From: Chloroflexota bacterium
GTDB lineage: Bacteria; Chloroflexota; Anaerolineae; Caldilineales; Caldilineaceae
Length of the DNA stretch: 18,852 bases
Direction: 5' to 3'
Assembly: GCA_003577005.1 (NCBI GenBank)
Contig: QEUW01000114.1
Span: 1 to 18,852, forward strand
Every line of letters starts with the position of its first letter. Positions within the stretch are counted from its first letter, which is position 1. Made by a program: the position numbers and the translations under genes. A model generated the notes under the pieces. That model did not search any database, had not been told where the DNA came from, and was given only the letters and a program-made list of their open reading frames with translations. Positions 13,103-18,852 of this stretch are shown here, in pieces.

Positions 13103-14719
13103 ATGTCTACGCAACACCACAACGGGGGACAAAAAAGTTGGTACATCACCACGTCAATCCCCTATGTCAACGCCCAGCCCCACATCGGCCATGCGCTGGA
13201 GCTGATCCAGGCTGATGTGTTGGCTCGTTATCACCGGCTGAACGGATACGCCGTACGTTTTCAGACCGGGGCCGATGAAAACAGTCTGAAAAATGTGCAG
13301 GCCGCCGCACAGGAAGGCATTCCTACGGCAGCCCTGGTCGAGCGCAATGCCCGGCGCTTTGAGCAGTTGCGCCCGGCGCTGGACCTTTCATTTGACGATT
13401 TTATCCGCACCAGCGCCGAACCGCGGCATGAGAGCGGCGTCCACAAGTTCTGGCAGACCTGTGCGGCGCGCGGCGACCTCTACAAACGCCACTACCGCGG
13501 TCGCTACTGTATCGGCTGCGAACAGTTTTATGAGGAAAGCGAACTGCTGAACGGTCGCTGCCCCGTCCACGGCACTACGCCGGAATTGGTGGAAGAGGAG
13601 AACTACTTCTTTCGCCTCACCCGCTATGAGGATGAACTCTACCGGCGGATTGAAGCGGATCAATTTCGCATCGTGCCGGAGACGCGCAAGCGCGAGGTGC
13701 TCCGCTTTATCGAGCGGGGCCTGCACGATTTCAGCATCTCGCGGACGCGAGCGCGCGCACGGGGGTGGGGTATTCCCGTGCCCGGCGATGAGGAGCAGGT
13801 CATTTACGTCTGGTTCGACGCGTTGACCAACTACATTACTGGCCTCGATTATGCGCATAATGGCCCCGCCTATCAGCAATACTGGGTGGACAGTAGCGAG
13901 CGCATCCACCTGGTCGGCAAAGACATCATCCGTTTTCACGCCATCTATTGGCCGGCCATGCTCTTGTCGGCCGGCGTGCCCCTGCCATCCCAACTATGGG
14001 TCCACGGCTTCCTGACGGTGGAAGGCCAGAAGATCAGCAAATCGTTGGGCAACGTGATCGATCCAGTGGAGCTGGCAGAACAATATGGTATCGATACATT
14101 GCGCTACTATCTGCTGCGCAAGGTGCCGTCGACAGGTGATACTGATTTTACACGCGACGAACTTGTTCGCACATACAATGCCGATCTGGCCGATCAACTG
14201 GGCAACCTGGTGAGCCGGGTGACCAAGATGATTGCCCAGTATACCGGCGGCACTGTCCCGGCGCCGGGTCCGCTTGATGATGCTGCACACAGACTTGTCG
14301 ATCTGTCCCAGGGCGTGGCGCAAGAGATAGACGATGCGATTGCTCAATTTGCGCTACACAAGGCGCTGGCCGCGCTCTGGGAGTTGGTGGGTGCAACCAA
14401 CAAATACGTGGTGGAAGTGGAACCGTGGCGGTTGGCCCGTACGCTGCGCGAGCAGGGGGCCGATCCCACTGTGGCACAGCAGCTCTCCACCACGCTCTAT
14501 GTATTGGCCGAGGCGCTGCGGGTCATCGCACACCAGTTGGCGCCCTTTCTACCCGGCACAGCAGATGCGATTGTCCAGCAGTTGGGCGCACCGCTGGCTG
14601 CGGATGGGGAATGGCGTCTGGCGCGGGCCTGGGGAGAACGCATCGTCGGCGCCAGGGTGGCCGGCGGGCAAGCGCTCTTTCCGAAGCTTGCGCCTGATGC
14701 CCGACCAAATCAGTCTTGA
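13103..14719 (+). CDS. metG: Methionyl-tRNA synthetase
   Basis: 538 residues from ATG 13103, chosen for AAAGGAGG 5 bases upstream; the frame is open back to 13055 but through the attenuator region. Class I synthetase charging tRNA-Met with methionine. HIGH is at 27-30 (YVNAQPHIGHALE), and the KMSKS loop at 310-314 reads KISKS, as in many bacteria. A zinc knuckle of the C-x2-C-x13-C-x2-H type is at C136, C139, C153 and H156. Anticodon-binding helices follow (about 350-500), with the family's N-K-Y-V-x-E-x-E-P-W motif (NKYVVEVEPW). It ends without the C-terminal EMAP-like tRNA-binding/dimerisation domain of the longer (about 670-residue) forms, so it is probably a monomer. Its expression is likely set by the Met-rich leader. 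Confidence 0.96.
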   Translation: MSTQHHNGGQKSWYITTSIPYVNAQPHIGHALELIQADVLARYHRLNGYAVRFQTGADENSLKNVQAAAQEGIPTAALVERNARRFEQLRPALDLSFDDFIRTSAEPRHESGVHKFWQTCAARGDLYKRHYRGRYCIGCEQFYEESELLNGRCPVHGTTPELVEEENYFFRLTRYEDELYRRIEADQFRIVPETRKREVLRFIERGLHDFSISRTRARARGWGIPVPGDEEQVIYVWFDALTNYITGLDYAHNGPAYQQYWVDSSERIHLVGKDIIRFHAIYWPAMLLSAGVPLPSQLWVHGFLTVEGQKISKSLGNVIDPVELAEQYGIDTLRYYLLRKVPSTGDTDFTRDELVRTYNADLADQLGNLVSRVTKMIAQYTGGTVPAPGPLDDAAHRLVDLSQGVAQEIDDAIAQFALHKALAALWELVGATNKYVVEVEPWRLARTLREQGADPTVAQQLSTTLYVLAEALRVIAHQLAPFLPGTADAIVQQLGAPLAADGEWRLARAWGERIVGARVAGGQALFPKLAPDARPNQS

Positions 14720-14723
14720 CACC

Positions 14724-14756
14724 CGCGGAGTTCGCACGCCACGGGCGAACTCCGCG
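14724..14756. repeat. Perfect 12-bp inverted repeat after metG
   Basis: CGCGGAGTTCGC (14724-14735) and its exact complement (14745-14756) around a 9-base loop, 5 bp after the metG stop. There is no T-run. It could be an imperfect terminator, but the inner pattern (the loop ACGCCACGG flanked by CGC/GCG) looks like a dispersed repeat. Confidence 0.65.
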
Positions 14757-14833
14757 CATTCGGCTTTCCGCACAAAGGGTGGAGACGAATGCCGGTATCC
14801 GATTTTGCCGGTTTCGGAGGACATACCGACTCG

Positions 14834-14842
14834 TGGTATCAT
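14834..14842 (+). promoter_or_regulatory. Possible extended -10 promoter for BtpA-kinase genes
   Basis: GTGGTATCAT resembles an extended -10 (TGG before TATCAT, 14837-14842), 130 bp before the GTG start of the BtpA-family gene. There is no good -35 at 17 bp. Low confidence. The rest of the 252-bp gap holds only the hairpin at 14724-14756. Confidence 0.25.
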
Positions 14843-14971
14843 GTTCTTTGGCTCGATTTTGGCTGGCAAATCGGAAGATGACAGACGAGGGCGAGCCAGT
14901 GACGATGTGGATTTAGCCCACAATCTGGAATCAGCTTCATATCTCGAAAACCTAACTGCGCGAGGTGATTT

Positions 14972-15787
14972 GTGACCCAGTGGTTCAACGATCTCTTTGG
15001 CGTGACCAAACCGGTCATCGCCATGGCCCATCTGCCCGCGTTGCCCGGCACACCGCGCTATGATGCGAGCCTGGGCATCGACGGCATGGTCGAACGGGTG
15101 CGCACCGACCTGCGTCACCTGCTGGCTGGCGGGGTCGATGCCGTGATGTTCTGCAACGAAGATGACCGACCCTACACCTTCCAGGCCGACTTCGAGGCCA
15201 TTGCCACGATGACGCGCGTCATCACCGAGTTGCGGCCGACCGACCGCCCTTTTGGTGTGGACTTTCTCTGGGATGCCCGCGCTCCCCTCGCCATTGCCCA
15301 GGCCACGGGAGCGGCCTTTATGCGCGAGGTGGTGACCGGCGTCTACGAAAGCGACATGGGGTTGTGGGCGCCCGATGCCGCCGAGATCTACCGCTACCGC
15401 CGCCAGATCGACGCCGAGCACGTTCGTATCTTTGCCAACATCATGCCCGAATTTGCCTCGCCGCTGGGCAATCGCACCGTCGCCCAACGGGCCAAGAGCG
15501 CCGTCGTCTCATCGCTGGTGGATGCCATCTTGATTGCCGGAGCCATGGCCGGCGCCGCCCCCGACCCCACCTGGGTGCAAGAGGCCAAGGATGCCGTAGG
15601 CGACGAGACGCCCGTTCTGCTCAACACCGGCGCCCGCCCCAACAACATCCAGGACTTTCTGCGCGTCAGCGACGGCGTCATCGTCGGCTCCAGCTTGAAG
15701 GTGGATGGCCACACCTGGAACCCGGTAGACCCGAACCGGGTGCGCCTGTTCATGGACAAAGTGCGCGAGGTGCGAGAGGGGAATTAG
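14972..15787 (+). CDS. BtpA/SgcQ-family protein
   Basis: 271 residues from GTG 14972 (GAGGTGA upstream). It has the TIM-barrel pattern of the BtpA family: KPVIAMAHLPALPGTPRYD near the start, GVDAVMFCNEDDRPY (54-68), FGVDFLWDARAPLAIA (94-109), FMREVVTGVYESDMG (116-130), VLLNTGARPNNI (215-226) and the phosphate-loop-like GVIVGSSLKVDG (235-246). BtpA was named for a photosystem I stability factor in cyanobacteria, but homologues elsewhere (SgcQ) sit in sugar-utilisation operons. The FGGY kinase next door argues for a role in carbohydrate metabolism, possibly acting on a phosphorylated sugar. The exact reaction is unknown. Confidence 0.92.
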   Translation: MTQWFNDLFGVTKPVIAMAHLPALPGTPRYDASLGIDGMVERVRTDLRHLLAGGVDAVMFCNEDDRPYTFQADFEAIATMTRVITELRPTDRPFGVDFLWDARAPLAIAQATGAAFMREVVTGVYESDMGLWAPDAAEIYRYRRQIDAEHVRIFANIMPEFASPLGNRTVAQRAKSAVVSSLVDAILIAGAMAGAAPDPTWVQEAKDAVGDETPVLLNTGARPNNIQDFLRVSDGVIVGSSLKVDGHTWNPVDPNRVRLFMDKVREVREGN

Positions 15788-15991
15788 AGACTAGAGACTG
15801 GAGACTGGAGACTTCAAGCTTCCTAGGTTCGGTTGACAGTTCAGCCTGCACAGCGGTGCGATGCACTTGAAAAGTGCGTTGCACCTGAGACGTGCATCGC
15901 ACCTGGCCGGTGCGATGCACGTGCGCACCCCGGCCGGGTCATGGGCTGCTGGACAAATGTCAACAGGACTAGTCTCCAGTCTCTAGTCCCC
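15786..15991. repeat. Composite nested repeat between BtpA and kinase genes
   Basis: Outer layer: four heptads AGAGACT, AGAGACT, GGAGACT, GGAGACT (15786-15813) and their inverse at 15971-15991, giving a perfect 18-bp inverted repeat (15789-15806 with 15971-15988). Inner layer: two hairpins of the GGTGC..GCACC family, 15855-15868 with 15872-15885 (two mismatches), and 15890-15903 with 15909-15922 (perfect 14 bp, ACGTGCATCGCACC). The unit covers almost the whole 226-bp gap and begins within the BtpA stop codon. No coding capacity. It resembles a small palindromic mobile or repetitive element inserted in an operon. Confidence 0.8.
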
Positions 15992-16013
15992 CTAATCTGG
16001 TAAAGGAGGCGCT

Positions 16014-17516
16014 ATGGTGCAAGAGGCTTTTATTGGGATCGACATCGGCACCTACGGCTCAAAGGGTGTCCTGCTCTCGGGGCAAGGGGAGGTGTTGGCG
16101 ACGGCGCAGCGCGAGCATGGCATGGAGACCCCGCGCCCCGGCTGGGCCGAGCAGGATGCGGACGCCGTCTGGTGGGCGGATTTTTGCGCCATCGCCCAGG
16201 AACTGATGAGGACAGCGCGGGAACGTTCCGTACACATTGCCGCTGTTGCGGCCAGCGCCATCGGCCCCACCTGCCTGCCCGTGGATGCGGCTGGCCGCCC
16301 GCTGCGCCCGTCGATCCTCTATGGGATCGACACCCGCGCCACCGCCGAAATCGACTATCTCAACGAGACGTTGGGCGCCGAGGCCGTCTTGCAGGTTACC
16401 GGCAATCCGCTTACGGCTCAGGCGGTCGGCCCCAAGATCCTCTGGATTCGCCGTAACGAGCCGGAGGTGTGGCGGCAGACCGCGCACATCCTGACCGCAG
16501 CCAGCTATCTGACCTTTCGCCTGACCGATCGTTATGTGGTGGATGCGTACAGCGCCGCACCCCAGGCGCCGCTCTTTAGCCTGGACACGTTGAGCTGGCA
16601 TCCACCCTTTGTCGAGGCTTGCTGCCCCATCGCAATGTTGCCGGAGATCATCTGGACCACCGAGTTTGCCGGCGAGGTGACTCCACAGGCCGCTGCGGAG
16701 ACCGGCATCCCCGCCGGCACGCCGGTGACTGCGGGCACCATCGATGCCGCGGCCGAAGCCATCAGCGCCGGTGTAACCCGGCCCGGCGACATGATGATCA
16801 TGTACGGCACCACCACCTTCTTTATCCAGCCGTTGGACCGGCGGGTGCAGTCGCCGCACCTGTGGGGCGGTGTCTATATGCAGCCTGGCAGCTATGTGCT
16901 CACCGGCGGTATGTCCACCACGGGGGCGATCACCCAGTGGTTTCGCCGCGAACTGGCAGGCGGCGTCGAGAACGCCTTTGACCGGCTCTTTGCCGAGGCG
17001 GAACAGTCGCCGCCGGGCGCCAATGGGTTGCTGCTGCTCCCCTATTTCAGCGGCGAGCGGACGCCCTTTAGCGACCCGCTGGCGCGTGGAGTGTGGGCTG
17101 GCCTCTCATTGCAGACCAGCCGGGGCGACCTCTTCCGCTCGGTGCTGGAAGCTACGGCGCTGGGTGTGCGCCATCACGTCCAGGCCATGAGCGACGCCGG
17201 CGCCCTACCCCAGCGGCTGGTAGCCGTCGGCGGCGGCACCCGGTCGCGCCTCTGGTTGCAGATGGTGAGCGACGCCTGCAACCTGCCCCAGGACCTGCCC
17301 CGCCAGCGCATCGGCGCCTCCTTGGGTGATGCCTTTCTAGCCGCGGTGGCTGCGGGTGCGCTGCCCAACCTGGAGGGCATCCACAACTGGATCACGCTCG
17401 AAGAACCAGTCCACCCGGACCCGGTCACCCATGCCCTGTATGCCAAACGCTTTGAGCTCTACCGGCAGCTTTATGAGAGTACCGTCCCCGTGGTGCATCG
17501 GTTGCAAGGTTTATGA
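16014..17516 (+). CDS. FGGY-family carbohydrate kinase (xylulokinase-like)
   Basis: 500 residues; strong AAAGGAGG before ATG 16014. Two-domain ribonuclease-H-like sugar kinase: phosphate-1 loop IGIDIGTYGSKGVLL (7-21), catalytic base D244 in TAGTIDAAAEAISAG, phosphate-2 region (MYGTTTFF, 264-271), the FGGY signature area SGERTPFSDPLARG (346-359) and the adenosine loop VAVGGGTRSRLW (403-414), in which GGGTRS is intact. It is closest in style to xylulokinase-like members, though the W/Q details do not fix the sugar. It would phosphorylate a pentose, pentulose or related polyol with ATP in the cytosol. It follows the BtpA-family gene at 226 bp; the two probably serve one pathway, whose first oxidative step could be the upstream dehydrogenase (inference). 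Confidence 0.94.
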   Translation: MVQEAFIGIDIGTYGSKGVLLSGQGEVLATAQREHGMETPRPGWAEQDADAVWWADFCAIAQELMRTARERSVHIAAVAASAIGPTCLPVDAAGRPLRPSILYGIDTRATAEIDYLNETLGAEAVLQVTGNPLTAQAVGPKILWIRRNEPEVWRQTAHILTAASYLTFRLTDRYVVDAYSAAPQAPLFSLDTLSWHPPFVEACCPIAMLPEIIWTTEFAGEVTPQAAAETGIPAGTPVTAGTIDAAAEAISAGVTRPGDMMIMYGTTTFFIQPLDRRVQSPHLWGGVYMQPGSYVLTGGMSTTGAITQWFRRELAGGVENAFDRLFAEAEQSPPGANGLLLLPYFSGERTPFSDPLARGVWAGLSLQTSRGDLFRSVLEATALGVRHHVQAMSDAGALPQRLVAVGGGTRSRLWLQMVSDACNLPQDLPRQRIGASLGDAFLAAVAAGALPNLEGIHNWITLEEPVHPDPVTHALYAKRFELYRQLYESTVPVVHRLQGL

Positions 17517-17542
17517 AGATTATCATTGAGGGTTGAACCGCG

Positions 17543-17833
17543 ATGAAGATGTACAATCCACCTCACCCGGGTGAGATCATTAAAGGATTATGGCTTGCCC
17601 CAATGGGTGCGAGTATTACGGACGCTGCCCATGCAATGGGTGTTAGCCGTAAGACCTTATCGAAGATTGTAAATGGTAAAGGTCAGGTGACACCGGAGAT
17701 CGCCATTCGGCTTTCGATTACGCTTGGTGGCAGCCCCGAAAGCTGGCTCGGCCATCAGGCTGCTTATGACTTGTGGCAGGCCGAGCAGCGTCTCGACAAG
17801 TTATACGCTGTGCGCCTCATGTTGCCGGCTTAG
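17543..17833 (+). CDS. higA: HigA-type antitoxin, no toxin partner
   Basis: 96 residues. It opens with the HigA signature ([19 protein letters not shown]), has the Xre-type helix-turn-helix at about 24-45 ([23 protein letters not shown]) and ends with [19 protein letters not shown]. This is a complete, conserved antitoxin and DNA-binding autoregulator. A HigB (RelE-fold mRNA interferase) gene normally lies immediately upstream, but only 26 bp separate it from the kinase stop and nothing follows it, so it is an orphan. Base composition is more AT-rich than the flanking genes, suggesting transfer. The sequence just before it ends GAAGATTATCATTGA, reading EDYH-stop, like the usual HigB C-terminus. 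Confidence 0.9.
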   Translation: MKMYNPPHPGEIIKGLWLAPMGASITDAAHAMGVSRKTLSKIVNGKGQVTPEIAIRLSITLGGSPESWLGHQAAYDLWQAEQRLDKLYAVRLMLPA

Positions 17834-17890
17834 GGGCGACAGATAGCCGCTTTTCTCGCTCCATCCCAAGACCTTTGAGAACGACTTCTA

Positions 17891-18852
17891 ATGGAACAAC
17901 TGGCATCTCTCCTGCAAGCCTACACCGCAATCCCGGCGCCGTCGGGCCATGAAGAGGCGTTGGGCGACCGGGTGGCGGCGGACTGGTCGGCCTCTGGGCC
18001 GGTGCAGCGCGACCCGCTGGGCAACCGCTGGCTGACCCTGGGCGCCGGTGACCGGCACATCGCCATCATCGCCCATTTGGATGAGGTGGGCTTTGTCGTG
18101 CGCAAGGTGGAGCCCGACGGCTTTCTCCGCATCCACCGGCTGGGCGGGTTGCCCGAACGGGTGCTGCCCATGCAGCAGGTGGTGCTGCTGGGCCGTCACG
18201 GGCCGGTGACCGGGGTGATCGGCGCCAAGTCCCACCACTATACGCCGCAAGAGGAGCGTTATCACGTGCTCACGGCCGATGAGCTTTATCTGGACATCGG
18301 CGCATCCACAGCGGCGGAGGTGCGCACGGCGTACGGGATCGATGTGGGCACCTTTGGCGTCTATGCCCGCACCTTTCGCCGCCAGGGTGATCTCGTCTTT
18401 GCCAACGCACTCGACGACCGGGTGGGGCTGGCCGTCTTGAGCGTGCTCGCCGGCCGGCTGGCCGCAAACCCGCCGCCGCTGCGGGTGACACTGGTAGCTA
18501 GCGTGCAGGAGGAGTTTACCCTGCGCGGGGTGTTGCCCGCCATCCGCACACTCGACCCTGACCTTATCTTTAGCGTGGACATCACTCCAGCCTGCGATAC
18601 ACCCGACTTGAAGCAACGAGCCGACCTGGCGCTCGGTAGGGGACCCGCCCTCACCCGCTACAGCTTCCACAGCCGGGGCACGTTGGGCGGGGTTATCCCA
18701 CCCGGTTGGCTGGTCGAGCGGGTGGAGGCCATCGCCGACAAAGCAGAGATTTGCTGGCAGCCCGCCACCTTTTTTGGCGGTCTGACCGACGCTTCGTTTG
18801 CGCAATTAGAGGGGCGAGGCGCACCGGCGCTGGATGTTGGCATCCCCGCCCG
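17891..18852 (+). CDS. M42-family aminopeptidase, C-terminus outside window
   Basis: Open from ATG 17891 to the window edge, about 320 codons of an expected 340-360, so partial at the 3' end. Family M42 (glutamyl aminopeptidase / deblocking aminopeptidase / 'FrvX-YsdC') di-zinc enzyme that removes N-terminal residues from peptides. Visible motifs: TAIPAPSGHEEALG near the start, zinc ligand and catalytic Asp in IAIIAHLDEVGF, the bridging Asp in ANALDDRVGLAVL, the catalytic Glu pair in VASVQEEFTLRGV, and a further ligand in FSVDITPACDTPD. The PDZ-like insert of the family is around residues 75-165. The ATG has no clear ribosome site. It follows the HigA gene by 57 bp. FrvX-type M42 proteins do occur in sugar operons, but a link with the FGGY kinase here is inference. 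Confidence 0.93.
   Translation, partial: MEQLASLLQAYTAIPAPSGHEEALGDRVAADWSASGPVQRDPLGNRWLTLGAGDRHIAIIAHLDEVGFVVRKVEPDGFLRIHRLGGLPERVLPMQQVVLLGRHGPVTGVIGAKSHHYTPQEERYHVLTADELYLDIGASTAAEVRTAYGIDVGTFGVYARTFRRQGDLVFANALDDRVGLAVLSVLAGRLAANPPPLRVTLVASVQEEFTLRGVLPAIRTLDPDLIFSVDITPACDTPDLKQRADLALGRGPALTRYSFHSRGTLGGVIPPGWLVERVEAIADKAEICWQPATFFGGLTDASFAQLEGRGAPALDVGIPA

Noticed and set aside
14549..15487. 312-codon minus-strand frame across the metG end and BtpA gene
   Set aside because: It spans two genes with clear motifs on the other strand and crosses the hairpin at 14724-14756; no family features.
15786..15991. CRISPR array
   Set aside because: Repeat units are contiguous heptads or inverted hairpins with no regular spacers and no cas genes nearby.
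17888..18805. 305-codon minus-strand frame opposite the M42 peptidase
   Set aside because: The plus strand carries all M42 catalytic motifs; the antisense frame has Gly/His/Arg-rich shadow composition.

Overview
This looks like a chromosomal window from a GC-rich, non-pathogenic bacterium, most likely a member of the Chloroflexota (Caldilinea/Anaerolineae-like). The basis is protein style (DUF1638, DUF5678, single-gene metalloenzyme, ECF42 plus DGPF protein, FGGY kinase next to BtpA) and the many short intergenic inverted repeats and heptad repeats. The taxonomic call is inference. I see no rRNA, tRNA, CRISPR array, phage or complete IS.

Layout. 111-2361 (+): a disrupted DUF1638 gene, a DUF5678 protein followed by a small retropepsin-like aspartic protease, and an alkaline-phosphatase-superfamily metalloenzyme. 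2358-2997 (-): a VapBC-type toxin-antitoxin pair. 3194-5175 (-): an OmpR-type response regulator translationally coupled (ATGA) to its histidine kinase. 5582-7068 (+): a small tail-anchored-like membrane protein and a general-stress protein, closed by a strong hairpin terminator. 7175-8918 (-): a DGPF/YCII protein and an ECF42-type sigma factor. 9255-10778 (+): a protein that joins an ECF-like sigma factor to a nucleotidyltransferase. 10866-11393 (-): a DinB-family protein. 11596-12609 (+): a zinc-dependent medium-chain dehydrogenase. 12669-12827: a 159-bp MITE-like element with 9-bp target duplication. 12844-14719 (+): metG, preceded by a promoter, a Met-rich leader peptide and an intrinsic terminator. 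14972-17516 (+): a BtpA/SgcQ-family protein and an FGGY carbohydrate kinase, separated by a composite repeat. 17543-17833 (+): an orphan HigA antitoxin. 17891-end (+): an M42 aminopeptidase, cut off by the window edge.

The most striking signal is the metG leader. A TTGACA/TAAGAT promoter lies so close to an ATG that the transcript would be leaderless or nearly so. That ATG opens a 39-codon ORF in which 5 of 8 consecutive codons are ATG. A GC-rich hairpin with a T-run follows just before the metG ribosome-binding site. This reads as ribosome-mediated transcription attenuation responding to charged methionyl-tRNA, rather than the T-box usual for metG in Firmicutes. The second is the sigma factor-nucleotidyltransferase fusion, lying back-to-back with an ECF42/DGPF operon: two atypical ECF-type regulators side by side.
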